64,000 nucleotides of DNA, taken from positions 1 to 64,000 of the forward strand of contig OMWC01000005.1 in the NCBI GenBank assembly GCA_900314655.1. Reading direction: 5' to 3'. Positions 14,125 through 23,207 of this stretch are shown piece after piece. Numbering within the stretch: the first letter of the stretch is position 1; each line of letters starts with the position of its first letter. The notes under the pieces were generated by a model. It saw only the letters and a list, made by a program, of their open reading frames with translations. It made no database searches and was not told the origin of the DNA. Made by a program: the position numbers and the translations under genes. The DNA comes from an uncultured Prevotellaceae bacterium. Its GTDB lineage: Bacteria > Bacteroidota > Bacteroidia > Bacteroidales > Bacteroidaceae.

Positions 14125-16560
14125 TTAATAGAAATATACGGCGTAGTCCTTGATGCTTCCGGGAGCGCCTTGCTCTGCGCGGGGGAGATACTCAAGAGCG
14201 GTGACGGTCTGCTCGCTGCCCAGGTCGATGACAAGCAGATGGGGCATTGCGGCCGAGCGCTCTGTCTGCCAATAAGTACTTTCCTGAAGGTCGAACACTT
14301 TGTCGCCCGTGTGATTGCCGTCATCGTTCTCGCTGTCGGCATACTTCGTGGACCAAGGCTCGCGCGAAAGCCGCTTGCCATCGGTGCCCTGCAGATAGAT
14401 TTCGGCAATGGCTGCCTGCGGTTTGCCGTCGTGGGTTGAGAGACATTGAATGGCCAGATAGCGGCCTTTCTGGGGAGAAGCGAAGCGGATGGTCTGCCAG
14501 CCATTGCCACTCGGCAGCTGTCCTTTGGCTGCGGGCGTACTGCTGTTCAGGTCGGGCTTGTCGCCGATGTTGTTGTGCTTGTTGCTCTTTTCCAGTTGCA
14601 GTTTGTTGAGTTCGGGCTTGTCTTGTCCCCATACGACGGGGTCTTTCGGCCCCAGAATGTCGAGGACGATGATTTCATTCTTGCCCTTTTTCAGCCAGCA
14701 ACCGGGCACGTAGAGCGTCTGCTGCGGACCGATGCTCCAGATACGTCCCATGGCATGACCGTTCACCCATACTTGTCCCTTGCCCCATGTCTCGAAGTTC
14801 AAGAAGGTATCGCCCACCTTTTTCAGGGTAAACTCGCCTTTGTAGTAACCGCCATCACTGAAAATAGTCTCGCGATACTTCATGTCATCGTGTCCCTGGC
14901 TCATCGCTTTCTTGATGGCTTCGTAGTCATCGCTCATGGTGATGATGCTCCAGTTCTTGAGGTTCCAGGTCATTTCATGGCCATCAATCTCAGCCTGCAG
15001 GAGCACTTCCTTGGTGATGCCCTTGAAGTCCTTGATGGCCCGTCCGAAATTGATGCGTCCCATGGCTTCCACCAGAATGTTGAGTGCCTGTCCTTTCTTT
15101 ACGGGTGGCAACACGATGGACTTTTCGTTCTTCACGCGGTCGATCTTTCCGATATACTTCCCGCCCAGATAGACCAGGGCAAAGTCGTGACAGTCGTTGA
15201 GGGTCAGCACGCTCTTCTCCGTCACTTCCGGTAGCGTCGTGGTATATTCTATCATACCCCATCCGCAGTCCATGTCTTCCATCGTGAGCACATCGCGGCT
15301 CTGGCGCTGAGCCGTCTGATAGTCGCTGATGCGCATCACCTTTTCCAGGGAGAACTTCGGAATGGTGATAATCGGTGCGGCAGGCTTGGGAATACTGGGC
15401 AAGACCCCCCTCCGACTCCCCCGAGGGGGAGAGTTTGTGTCGGCGTATTTCTGCATCATCTCGCGGAGTTCGTAGTATTTCGGTGTGGGCTGTCCGTATT
15501 CGTTGATGGGGGCGTCGTAGTCGTAGGAAGTCACGTCGGGGGCAAATCCCGGACTGTTGGCTCCTGCCCAATGGCCGAACGATGTGCCGCCGTGGGTCAT
15601 ATAGAGTGAGAAGGAGATGTTCTTGGAAAGCATTTCGTCCATGCCGTCCACCATGGCCTTGGCGGGACGCGTCTCATGGCGGGCTCCCCATTTGTCGAAC
15701 CATCCGCTCCAGAACTCAGAGCACATCAGCGGAGCATTGGGACGCAACTGCTTCAGGCGCTCGAACTGCTTGTCGATGTTGGCTCCGGTGCCAAAGTTCA
15801 TGGTCCATATCAGGTCGTCGAGTCCGTTCTTCGTAAAGTTACTGGCCCAGTCGCACTGGAAGAAAAGCAACCCACCCTCAGTCCCTCCCGAGGGGAGGGA
15901 GGCTTGATTACTCTTGCCGTTTAAGATATTTTTCCCTTGGGGAGAGAATGCTTCACGGACGATGTCGCGGATTTCCGAGATGTAGGCCTTGTCCTCACCA
16001 TACGAACCGTATTCGTTTTCCACCTGCACCATGATGATGGGGCCGCCGCGCTGGATGGTCAGCGGTGCAAGTTGTTCGCCCACTTTCTGTTCGAAGATTC
16101 TTACACGCTCCATGAAATAGGGATCCTGCTCGCGCAAACGGATGTCCTTCTTCTTGAGCAGCCACCATGGCAGTCCGCCCATTTCCCACTCGGCGCAGAC
16201 GTATGGACCGGGGCGCACGATGACGTACATGCCGTTTTTCTGTGCCAGACGGCAGAATTCTGCCACGTCGTTTTGGCCTGTGAAATCGAATTTTCCCTCC
16301 GCCTGTTCATGGATGTTCCAGAAAATGTAGATACACACGGCATTCATGCCCAGCGCCTTGCACATCTTGATGCGGTGGTCCCAATAGGGGCGTGGGATGC
16401 GCGGATAGTGGATTTCGGCAGCCTTCACCACGAATGGCTTGCCGTCGAGCAGGAAGGTCTTGTCGCCTGTGGTGAAGGTATGTGTGGATGGTTGGTGGCT
16501 CCTGGCCTGAAGGCTCAGTGAGGCCATCAATAAAAGGAATAATGTCAGTCTTTTTTTCAT
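14125..16560 (-). CDS. GH35 beta-galactosidase with C-terminal F5/8-type domain
   Basis: The frame is open from an ATG at 16584, but the start at 16560 gives a clean signal peptide (MKKRLTLFLLLMASLSLQA) and a 17-nt gap to the upstream gene. The TIM barrel shows GH35 motifs: KAAEIHYPRIPR, VIVRPGPYVCAEWE, the acid/base in VQVENEYGSYG (E183) and the nucleophile in MCSEFWSGWFDKWG (E282). Beta-sandwich domains follow, and the last 130 residues resemble an F5/8 type C (discoidin) carbohydrate-binding fold. It would remove terminal beta-galactose from pectin side chains in the periplasm or at the surface. Two in-frame palindromic elements interrupt it: ASLPSGGTEGGL at about residue 220-230, in the barrel, and SPPRGSRRGVLP at about 375-387, after the barrel. 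It ends the leftward group GH105-DUF2264-GH35. Confidence 0.9.
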   Translation of the reverse strand: MKKRLTLFLLLMASLSLQARSHQPSTHTFTTGDKTFLLDGKPFVVKAAEIHYPRIPRPYWDHRIKMCKALGMNAVCIYIFWNIHEQAEGKFDFTGQNDVAEFCRLAQKNGMYVIVRPGPYVCAEWEMGGLPWWLLKKKDIRLREQDPYFMERVRIFEQKVGEQLAPLTIQRGGPIIMVQVENEYGSYGEDKAYISEIRDIVREAFSPQGKNILNGKSNQASLPSGGTEGGLLFFQCDWASNFTKNGLDDLIWTMNFGTGANIDKQFERLKQLRPNAPLMCSEFWSGWFDKWGARHETRPAKAMVDGMDEMLSKNISFSLYMTHGGTSFGHWAGANSPGFAPDVTSYDYDAPINEYGQPTPKYYELREMMQKYADTNSPPRGSRRGVLPSIPKPAAPIITIPKFSLEKVMRISDYQTAQRQSRDVLTMEDMDCGWGMIEYTTTLPEVTEKSVLTLNDCHDFALVYLGGKYIGKIDRVKNEKSIVLPPVKKGQALNILVEAMGRINFGRAIKDFKGITKEVLLQAEIDGHEMTWNLKNWSIITMSDDYEAIKKAMSQGHDDMKYRETIFSDGGYYKGEFTLKKVGDTFLNFETWGKGQVWVNGHAMGRIWSIGPQQTLYVPGCWLKKGKNEIIVLDILGPKDPVVWGQDKPELNKLQLEKSNKHNNIGDKPDLNSSTPAAKGQLPSGNGWQTIRFASPQKGRYLAIQCLSTHDGKPQAAIAEIYLQGTDGKRLSREPWSTKYADSENDDGNHTGDKVFDLQESTYWQTERSAAMPHLLVIDLGSEQTVTALEYLPRAEQGAPGSIKDYAVYFY
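15401..15437. repeat. GC-rich palindromic element inside the GH35 gene
   Basis: CTCCCCCGAGGGGGAG at 15416-15431 is a perfect palindrome with C-rich and G-rich flanks. It is translated in frame as part of SPPRGSRRGVLP between the catalytic barrel and the sandwich domains. Confidence 0.7.
15871..15906. repeat. GC-rich palindromic element inside the GH35 gene
   Basis: TCCCTCCCGAGGGGAGGGA, with an upstream CCCACCCTCAG arm, is translated as ASLPSGGTEGGL in the catalytic-barrel region between FSPQGKNILNGK and LFFQCDW. Confidence 0.7.
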
Positions 16561-16577
16561 GTCGTCAAATGAATAAT

Positions 16578-17870
16578 TTACCATTTATCTTTTGTCTGTA
16601 TGGTGTCAGCCCAGCGGTGATCCTTGGGGAAAGGCTGCCCGCCCCATGCCTTCACCTGTGTCCACGGCTCTGCTGCATCCGTCCAGAAGGGATGGTCGGC
16701 AGGCAGGCCGAGCGGCATGAAGGCCAGCGTGGTCATATAGAGCGAACCGTTGTTGGTGTACCAGTCGGCCGTCTCGGGCTGGCTGCCGCAGAAGCCGATA
16801 GTCAGGTAACCGCCCTCGTTGAAATTCTGCTGCCCGTCGAACATACGGTGCATCACCTTGGTGAGCGCGGCGCGCACCTGTCCGTTATGCAACTCCTTGG
16901 GCAGCGTGCCGTACCATGCCATCAGGGCCAGCGGCTGCAGCGCGGCCAACCGGTAGGGGATGCTGCGCCCGAAGACGGGGAAAGTGCCTTCCGGCGAGAT
17001 GAACCGCTCCAGGATGATGGCCATCTTCTGGGCGCGGGGCAGTGCCCGGTCGTAATACTTCTTATAGTCAATGCGTGTGTTCATCCTGGCATCCTGCATG
17101 GCCTGCAGTGTCTCCAGATACATGGCATGGAACACGTAGCTGCTGTAGTAGTCGAAGGCAAACACAGGCCCGTCGGCATACCAGCCGTCGCCCACATACC
17201 ATTCTTCCACCTTGCGGCAGGCCGTGTTCACCCGGAACTCGTCGCAGGCCGCACGCCCGGCGGCCTTGGCGAGGAAACTCTCGATGACGGAGGAGAAAAG
17301 AAACCAGTTGGTGTAGGGCGGGTCTATCGTGCGCATTCCCTGAAACTCCTTGACGTAACGCTGCTTGGTCGTGCTGTCGAGCGGCATCCACAAGGCATCG
17401 TAACCACGGAGGAACGACTCCGCTATGTAGGCGGCGTCCACCAGATTCTGGCCTCCTATGCCCCAGCACAGATAGTCGGGACTGTCAGGATCCACTGCAT
17501 TCTTGTACGACTGCAAGGCCCACTGGCGCAGTTGCCTGCGCTGGCGGCCTTCCGCCGTGTCATCGTCGGGCAGCGACAGCCAGGGCGCGATGCCGGCCAT
17601 CAGTCGACCGAAGGTCTCCATGTAGGCCACTTTGCGGTTTCGGTTGTCGAACGATGGACTAAACTCCATCTGCATGTTCTTCTGCAGTTCTCCCTTGCTC
17701 ATGTTCTCCAGCACGGGTCGTGCCATCTTATCGGCCAGTTCACACCAATATTCGCGATCGGTCTGTACAGCCTTCTTGGCTTTCTTGGCCCCGGCTGAAA
17801 GGGGCAGCATCATGAAAAGGGAAAGTAGCATGATGCATCTCAGCAGTTTCCTTGCGGTCATTGTTTGCAT
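16578..17870 (-). CDS. DUF2264 protein, putative (alpha/alpha)6 glycosidase
   Basis: The 430-aa product has a signal peptide (about residues 1-27, LLSLFMMLPLSAGA) followed by a single domain typical of DUF2264. It shows YWCELADKMARPVLENMS, MEFSPSFDNRNRKVAYMETF, GRLMAGIAPWL, and a series of helices with TNWFLFSSVIESFLAK, WYVGDGWYADGP and FAFDYYSSYVFHAMY. The fold is an alpha/alpha toroid like that of GH88/GH105 enzymes, and members occur in pectin loci. The substrate is not known to me; uronic-acid oligosaccharides are likely from context. The gene is cotranscribed with GH35, 17 nt downstream. A gap of 250 bp filled with repeats separates it from GH105 upstream. Confidence 0.8.
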   Translation of the reverse strand: MQTMTARKLLRCIMLLSLFMMLPLSAGAKKAKKAVQTDREYWCELADKMARPVLENMSKGELQKNMQMEFSPSFDNRNRKVAYMETFGRLMAGIAPWLSLPDDDTAEGRQRRQLRQWALQSYKNAVDPDSPDYLCWGIGGQNLVDAAYIAESFLRGYDALWMPLDSTTKQRYVKEFQGMRTIDPPYTNWFLFSSVIESFLAKAAGRAACDEFRVNTACRKVEEWYVGDGWYADGPVFAFDYYSSYVFHAMYLETLQAMQDARMNTRIDYKKYYDRALPRAQKMAIILERFISPEGTFPVFGRSIPYRLAALQPLALMAWYGTLPKELHNGQVRAALTKVMHRMFDGQQNFNEGGYLTIGFCGSQPETADWYTNNGSLYMTTLAFMPLGLPADHPFWTDAAEPWTQVKAWGGQPFPKDHRWADTIQTKDKW

Positions 17871-17879
17871 ATTCTATTT

Positions 17880-18115
17880 TTTAAAGTACGAGGTTGGAAT
17901 TTTGAATTACGAAGTTGAGGTTTGATGTATGAAGTTGGAATTTGGAATTACGATGTGTCGCCTCTGGCGAGGTTGAAGGTTTAAGTACGAGGTTTGAAGT
18001 ACGAGGTTGGAATTTGGAAGTACGAAGTTATTTCGCCCTTCATCTTTCAACCTTCATCCTTCATCCATCACCCTCGCCGAAGGCGATACATCGTCCTTCG
18101 TCCTTCGTCCTTCGT
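17880..18115. repeat. tandem repeats within a nested inverted repeat
   Basis: The gap between the DUF2264 and GH105 genes is made of variants of TACGAGGTTGGAATTTGGAA and, on the right, of CTTCATCCTTC and TCGTCCTTCGTCC. CGATGTGTCGCCTCTGGCGAGG (17951-17972) is an inverted copy of 18072-18093 with about three mismatches, so the centre can form a long hairpin. No gene is supported here, although short frames exist. It lies in a transcribed region if GH105 and DUF2264 share an operon. Confidence 0.7.
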
Positions 18116-18120
18116 ACATC

Positions 18121-19239
18121 CTACTTCTTTCTCAGGTAGCGTTCATATTCGCAGGCGGCCAGCAGAAAAGCCCCTACGCCAAAGTTGGCCTCGCTGTTGG
18201 CATCGACCGTCTGTCCCGGAATGGCCCGTTCGCCGATGGGTTGCACATAGCCCACCTTGCCGCTCTTCTGCAGGGCTGTTTCAGTGAGGTATTTCCATGC
18301 CCGCTCGATGACCGGGGCAAACTCTTTCCTATCCAGACGTCCGTGATTGACTCCCCACAGCAGTCCGTAGCAGAAGAAAGCCGTTCCGCTGGTCTCGGGG
18401 CCCGGTGCGTGATTGGGGTCGAGCATGGAGCGCGTCCAGTAACCCTGTGGCTGCTGACATTTGGCCACGGCACGGGCCAACCGCGTGAACTTATGCACGA
18501 AGAACGGCTGGCGGATGTAGCTCTCGGGCATATCCTGCAGCACCTTAGCCAGACCGGCCAACACCCATCCGTCGCCTCGCGCCCAGAAGTCCTTCTTGCT
18601 GTTGGCTGATTTGTGCTTGGGATAGACATACTTGCCGTCGCGGAAGTAGAGTCCCGTTTCCTGGTCGAGCATGATGCTATCGCTATAGAGCAGGTTCTCG
18701 TAGAGCTTGTCAAGGTATTTCTCGTCGCCCGTGAGCCGGTACATCTTGGTCATCACCGGCATCACCATGTAGAGCGCATCAGCCCACCACCAATAGTCGT
18801 TAGCCTTGGAGTCGGCCTCATAGCCCATCACCTCCATGGCTCTTTTGATTTTTGACTCATCACCTAACAATACATAAAGGTCGATATACGTCTGGAAACA
18901 GATCTGCCAGTCCCCGAAGAGCACGTAGTCTTGCCCCTCGCCGTAGCGCTTGTATTTCCACTTGGCGGGATCTGCCTCCGTGGCACCCATCCACTGGTTG
19001 TGCTCAGCCCATCGGATGCTGTAGTCGAGCATCTGCTCGTCCTTCAGCAGCTTATAGACTTCCATGTTTCCCGTGTGATAGGCGGCATTATCCCAGAAAG
19101 ACCTCACCTCAGCCTTGTTGTTCTGTTGCCAGTAGGTGTTTACTCTCCTGACCAATTCTCTCACCTCGTTCGTTTTCCATGTCTTGGCCTGCAGTCCGAA
19201 TGCGGCGAGCAGGGCGAGCATCAGCAGCATCTTTTTCAT
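18121..19239 (-). CDS. GH105/GH88-type unsaturated uronyl (rhamnogalacturonyl) hydrolase
   Basis: The 372-aa product has a signal peptide (MKKMLLMLALLAAFGLQA) and a single (alpha/alpha)6 domain. Key motifs are YGEGQDYVLFGDWQICFQTY, YWWWADALYMVMPVMTKMY (the Asp of ADALYM is in the place of the catalytic Asp of the family) and FWARGDGWVLAGLAKVL. Enzymes of this kind remove the delta-4,5-unsaturated uronic acid left by pectin or rhamnogalacturonan lyases. This matches the lyase gene that starts divergently 182 bp away. It would act in the periplasm. It is the first gene of the leftward group with DUF2264 and GH35. GH105 is preferred over GH88 from the rhamnogalacturonan context. Confidence 0.85.
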   Translation of the reverse strand: MKKMLLMLALLAAFGLQAKTWKTNEVRELVRRVNTYWQQNNKAEVRSFWDNAAYHTGNMEVYKLLKDEQMLDYSIRWAEHNQWMGATEADPAKWKYKRYGEGQDYVLFGDWQICFQTYIDLYVLLGDESKIKRAMEVMGYEADSKANDYWWWADALYMVMPVMTKMYRLTGDEKYLDKLYENLLYSDSIMLDQETGLYFRDGKYVYPKHKSANSKKDFWARGDGWVLAGLAKVLQDMPESYIRQPFFVHKFTRLARAVAKCQQPQGYWTRSMLDPNHAPGPETSGTAFFCYGLLWGVNHGRLDRKEFAPVIERAWKYLTETALQKSGKVGYVQPIGERAIPGQTVDANSEANFGVGAFLLAACEYERYLRKK

Positions 19240-19391
19240 ACCTCGTAGCGTTTTCGTGAGTTTTTAAGTTTGTTAGTTAAAATAGGGTAGCCTATATATT
19301 ATAAACTGAACTACAGTCATTTTATTACAATGATGTTGTCCAATCTAGTGATTTCTCTCCTTAATACTATGCTGATTCCAAATATTTTATT

Positions 19392-19399
19392 ATTTTTGT
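19392..19399 (+). promoter_or_regulatory. TAnnTTTG box before the lyase gene
   Basis: TATTTTTG lies 22 nt before the ATG at 19422, in the gap between the divergent GH105 and lyase genes. A clear TTTG partner is not seen at the ideal distance. The remaining gap 19240-19391 shows no other feature that I can support. Confidence 0.45.
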
Positions 19400-19421
19400 G
19401 CCGTAAAAAAACAAACTACGT

Positions 19422-22400
19422 ATGAAAAAGAGTGTTAGGTGTTGGGTGATTGGTGTTGGGTGTTGGCTGATGGCGGTTGGTGCTTTTGGCCAAACGCCTT
19501 CGGCGCTGAACAGGAAGGAGTTTGCCAAGCATTGGGTGGTGGAGTCGGAATCGGCTGACTATCGGGTGACGTTCCGGGGCGATACGGCTGACATCGTCTC
19601 GCCAAAGGGACTGACGCTCTGGCGAAAGGAGAAGATGAAGGGGCGTGTCACGATAGAATATGATGCCTGCGTGGTGGTGGAGGAAAGTAGCAATGAACCC
19701 ACCAACCGGCTGAGCGACCTGAACTGCTTCTGGATGGCCAGTGACCCGAAATATCCCGACGATATCTTCCGCAGGATGAAGGAGCGCGGCGGCGTGTTCC
19801 TGAACAGCTATGCCCTGCGGCTCTACTATATGGGCTACGGCGGCAATCATAACTCGACCACGCGTTTCCGCCGATACGACGGCAATGAGGCTGCCATCAG
19901 CGACGCGGCAAAGCGTCCGGCCATCCTTCGGGAATATACCGACGAGGCGCATCTGCTGAAACCGAACCATTGGTATCATATCAGGCTGACGAGCGACGGT
20001 CATCGGGTGGCTTACTATATTGACGGAAAACGGCTGGTGGATTTCCGCGATGCGGAGCCTTACAGAGAGGGATGGTTCGGATTCCGCACCACGTTGTCGC
20101 ATACGCGCATCACGAATTTCAGCTATCGTTGCGAATCCTTGCAGCAGCAGAAAGCTCCGTTGCATTGGGTGGAAGACTCATCTCAGGCTCCCCAGGGAGG
20201 GAGGGCTGTGCCCGTAACTTTCGGCGTTCCCTTCGATGAAGGGGAAGTGACGGAAGGAACGGTGATGGCGCTGACGGATGCTTCGGGAAAGTCGGTGCCA
20301 ACGGATACCTGGCCTTTGGCTTACTGGCCCGACGGGTCGGTGAAATGGCTTGGGGCGGCGGCGACCCCCATTCGGCTCTCCCGTGAGGGAGAGTTGTTTC
20401 TTGCGGCTCAGAAAGGGCGTAAGAAAACCTCCCGTGTGGCGGCTCTCCAGATAACAGAAACGGCTTCGGGCCTGCGGGTGACGACCGATTCGCTCTCGGC
20501 GTTCATTCCAAAACAAGGCGCTTACTTGATGGATTCCCTCTTGTTGCAAAACCGAAAGGTGGCTGAACGATTGCGGTTGGTTTGCACCACGCAGAGCGAA
20601 CCCTATACAGAAACCACGCGGCAGGTCAGTTTCTCCGACTACCAGAGCGAGATCCGTTCGGTCATCGTGGAGCGGAAAGGCAATGTGAGCGCTGTAGTAA
20701 AGATTGAGGGCGTGCATGTATCTTCTCCCTCCCTCACAGGGAGGGATGGGGTGGGTCTCCTTCTCCCCTTCGTCGTCCGCCTCTATTTCTATCAGGGCAG
20801 CCGCGAGGTGAAGATGGTGCATTCGTTTGTGTTCGATGGCGATCAAAACCGTGACTTTATCCGGTCCTTGGGTGTGAAGATGGATGTTCCTCTGCGCGAC
20901 GAACTTTATAACCGCCATGTGGCTTTCTCAACCGGTCAGGGCGGCGTGTGGAGCGAGCCCGTGCAACCGCTCGACGGAAGGCGCGAACTGAGATTGCCGC
21001 TCCAACAGGCGGACTCAAACCGGCAGCCGCGTCCCGACGAGAGTCTGCCCGAGGATCATCGGGGACAGCTCACCGTTCAACAGCTACAGATGATGGGGCA
21101 GCGCGTGCCGCCCTACGAATCGTTCGACAAGAAGAACCAGACGCTGATAGACGAATGGGCTGCGTGGAATACCTACAGACTGTCGCAACGGTCGTCGGAA
21201 GGCTTCACCCTGCGCAAACGGGCCAACGACGATAATCCCTGGATTGGAACTTTCGACGGACGGAGGGCCGACGGTTATGCCTTTGTGGGCGATATGACCG
21301 GCGGAATGGGTTTGGCCTTGAAGGATTTCTGGCAGTCGTTCCCGTCGGCAATGGAGATATCGGGCACAAAGGGCGACAAGGCCACGCTGACGGCATGGCT
21401 CTGGAGTCCGGATGCTGAACCCATGGACTTGCGCCATTATGACAATGTGGCCCACGGATTGCTCTCCGCCTACGAGGATGTGCAGGAAGGAATGAGCACT
21501 CCCACGGGTATTGCCCGCACCTCCACCCTCATGTTGCTGCCTGCCGATGGCTATCACGGGAAACAGGCTTTTGCAGAGGATGCACGGCGGATGACGCACG
21601 GTGCGCTGCTGTTGCCCACACCCGAATACCTGCATCAGAAACAGGCCTTCGGCATCTGGAGTCTGCCCGACTCATCGAATGTTGAGCGCGCAAGGGTGGA
21701 AAAGCAGTTGAACGATTATATCGACTATTACCAGAAACAGATAGAGCAGCACCACTGGTACGGGTTCTGGAACTATGGCGACGTGATGCATACCTACGAT
21801 GCCGAGCGCCACGAGTGGCGTTACGACGTGGGCGGATTTGCCTGGGACAATACCGAACTGGCCAGCAACATGTGGCTCTGGTACAGTTTCCTGCGCACGG
21901 GAAGGGCCGACCTCTGGCAGATGGCTGAGGCCATGACCCGCCATACGGCCGAAGTGGATGTCTATCACTCAGGTCCCAACGCCATGCTGGGCACTCGTCA
22001 TAACGTGAGCCATTGGGGATGCGGTGCGAAGGAAGCCCGAATCTCGCAGGCAGCCTGGAACCGCTTCTATTATTATCTGACCGCCGACGAACGCACGGGC
22101 GACCTGATGACCGCCGTGAAAGATGCCGACCAGATGCTCTATACGCTCGATCCCATGCGACTGGCTCAGCCCCGCGGTGAATATCCCTGCACGGCTCCTG
22201 CCCGGCTGCGCATCGGGCCAGACTGGCTGGCCTATGCCGGCAACTGGATGACCCAGTGGGAACGAACGCGCGACAACCGCTATCGCGACAAGATCATAGC
22301 CGGCATGAAAAGCATTGCAGCATTGCCCCATCAGATGTTTACCGGGCCTTTGGCCTTAGGCTACGATCCCGCCACGGGCGTTATCACCACCGAATGCGAC

Positions 22401-22808
22401 ACGTCGTTGCTCTCCACCAATCATCTGATGACCATCATGGGCGGATTTGAAGTGATGAACGAAATGATGCGTATGATTGACGTGCCCGAATGGAATGCTG
22501 CATGGCTCGACCATGCAGCCCGCGACAAGGAAATGGCCCTGAAGGTGAGAAACAATCGTTTCCGCATCTCCCGTCTGCTGGCCTATGCCGCCTTCCATCA
22601 GCGTAATCAGCAGAAGGCAGACGAAGCATGGCGCGACATGCTGCGCGCCCCGGGTCGTAAGGACGATAAACGCTACGAAAACCGCCAGTTACTACCCCCC
22701 GAGGTTCCCATTCCTCAGGATGAGACAGAGATGATCAGCACCAACGGTGTCTCCACCTGGAGCCTTGATGCCATCTACATGCAGGAAGTCTGCCCGATGG
22801 GGGACTGA
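19422..22808 (+). CDS. PL26-like exo-rhamnogalacturonan lyase with N-terminal DUF6250-type domain
   Basis: The 1128-aa product has a signal peptide (MKKSVRCWVIGVGCWLMAVG) encoded by a GGTGTTGGG-type repeat. Residues about 30-245 resemble DUF6250, a laminin G-like sandwich (WYHIRLTSDGHRVAYYIDGK, EGWFGFRTTLSHTRI). From about 260 the sequence matches the PcRGLX/YetA-like family: PVTFGVPFDEGEV, WPLAYWPDGSVKWLGAA, a central region, then an alpha/alpha part with WYGFWNYGDVMHTYDAERHE, YDVGGFAWDNTELASNMWLW and RHNVSHWGCGAKEARIS. These enzymes cleave the rhamnogalacturonan-I backbone by beta-elimination from chain ends, giving the unsaturated product that GH105 takes. Three in-frame palindromic inserts occur at about residues 255, 316 and 435. 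It converges with a small membrane-protein gene whose stop is 1 nt away. Confidence 0.82.
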   Translation: MKKSVRCWVIGVGCWLMAVGAFGQTPSALNRKEFAKHWVVESESADYRVTFRGDTADIVSPKGLTLWRKEKMKGRVTIEYDACVVVEESSNEPTNRLSDLNCFWMASDPKYPDDIFRRMKERGGVFLNSYALRLYYMGYGGNHNSTTRFRRYDGNEAAISDAAKRPAILREYTDEAHLLKPNHWYHIRLTSDGHRVAYYIDGKRLVDFRDAEPYREGWFGFRTTLSHTRITNFSYRCESLQQQKAPLHWVEDSSQAPQGGRAVPVTFGVPFDEGEVTEGTVMALTDASGKSVPTDTWPLAYWPDGSVKWLGAAATPIRLSREGELFLAAQKGRKKTSRVAALQITETASGLRVTTDSLSAFIPKQGAYLMDSLLLQNRKVAERLRLVCTTQSEPYTETTRQVSFSDYQSEIRSVIVERKGNVSAVVKIEGVHVSSPSLTGRDGVGLLLPFVVRLYFYQGSREVKMVHSFVFDGDQNRDFIRSLGVKMDVPLRDELYNRHVAFSTGQGGVWSEPVQPLDGRRELRLPLQQADSNRQPRPDESLPEDHRGQLTVQQLQMMGQRVPPYESFDKKNQTLIDEWAAWNTYRLSQRSSEGFTLRKRANDDNPWIGTFDGRRADGYAFVGDMTGGMGLALKDFWQSFPSAMEISGTKGDKATLTAWLWSPDAEPMDLRHYDNVAHGLLSAYEDVQEGMSTPTGIARTSTLMLLPADGYHGKQAFAEDARRMTHGALLLPTPEYLHQKQAFGIWSLPDSSNVERARVEKQLNDYIDYYQKQIEQHHWYGFWNYGDVMHTYDAERHEWRYDVGGFAWDNTELASNMWLWYSFLRTGRADLWQMAEAMTRHTAEVDVYHSGPNAMLGTRHNVSHWGCGAKEARISQAAWNRFYYYLTADERTGDLMTAVKDADQMLYTLDPMRLAQPRGEYPCTAPARLRIGPDWLAYAGNWMTQWERTRDNRYRDKIIAGMKSIAALPHQMFTGPLALGYDPATGVITTECDTSLLSTNHLMTIMGGFEVMNEMMRMIDVPEWNAAWLDHAARDKEMALKVRNNRFRISRLLAYAAFHQRNQQKADEAWRDMLRAPGRKDDKRYENRQLLPPEVPIPQDETEMISTNGVSTWSLDAIYMQEVCPMGD
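19435..19482. repeat. GGTGTTGGG-type repeat coding for the lyase signal peptide
   Basis: GGTGTTGGGTGATTGGTG and following copies encode the hydrophobic core CWVIGVGCWLMAVG. The same word, on the other strand, encodes HPTPNTQHPTPN in the rhamnosidase gene at 41239. Confidence 0.6.
20181..20210. repeat. palindromic element inside the lyase gene (1)
   Basis: GGCTCCCCAGGGAGGGAGGG, translated as SQAPQGGRA, lies at the junction of the DUF6250-type domain and the lyase domain (about residue 255). Confidence 0.55.
20366..20397. repeat. palindromic element inside the lyase gene (2)
   Basis: CTCTCCCGTGAGGGAGAG (20376-20393) is a perfect inverted repeat, translated as RLSREGEL at about residue 318. 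Confidence 0.65.
20726..20758. repeat. palindromic element inside the lyase gene (3)
   Basis: TCCCTCCCTCACAGGGAGGG followed by ATGGGGTGGGTC is translated as SSPSLTGRDGVGL at about residues 435-447. The GGGTGGGTC flank is shared with the elements at 5011 and 38401. Confidence 0.7.
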
Positions 22809-22809
22809 G

Positions 22810-23193
22810 CTAAGGGGCTACCGAGTCGGTAACCTCCAGCAGCGAGTCTTCCATGATGATGTCTTCCTCGTTGAACTTGGGCGGGTGATGCTGGCCTGCT
22901 GCAACCATGATGATACATAGGAAACCGACGACCAGTGAGGCTATGATTCCGCAGAGGGTGCCGATGGCATGGCCCCACTGACGGGTGAACAGGGCAAAAA
23001 GGAGAAACAAACCCTGGAGAGCGATGAAGAATATGCCCAGAAGGATGAAGAAATAGAAGAAGCCTTCCCAATCGGAGAGGACTGCTACCACGGAGAGGAA
23101 GCTGCACGCTAAGGCTCCTGCCGTCGCCAGAAACCACCATTTCACCATTCGTGCGATGGCGCTTCTTTTTTCTTTTGGGGGTTCTTGTTCCAT
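22810..23193 (-). CDS. small membrane protein, 127 aa
   Basis: The product has three or four hydrophobic segments (about residues 20-38, 44-70 and 80-98), a basic N-terminus (KEKRSAIARMVKWW) and an acidic C-terminal tail (NEEDIIMEDSLLEVTDSVAP). There is no recognised domain. It is encoded 14 nt before the start of the leftward space shared with the regulator: the regulator's stop (23208) is just upstream, so the two are probably co-transcribed, regulator first. It converges with the lyase gene. A role in regulator function is possible but not supported by sequence. Confidence 0.6.
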   Translation of the reverse strand: MEQEPPKEKRSAIARMVKWWFLATAGALACSFLSVVAVLSDWEGFFYFFILLGIFFIALQGLFLLFALFTRQWGHAIGTLCGIIASLVVGFLCIIMVAAGQHHPPKFNEEDIIMEDSLLEVTDSVAP

Positions 23194-23207
23194 ATTTTAT
23201 TTAGAGG

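Noticed and set aside
16482-17798. 438-codon open frame on +, antisense to the DUF2264 gene
   Set aside because: The opposite strand carries a full DUF2264 protein with a signal peptide. The + frame has no recognisable domain and reflects high-GC codon structure.
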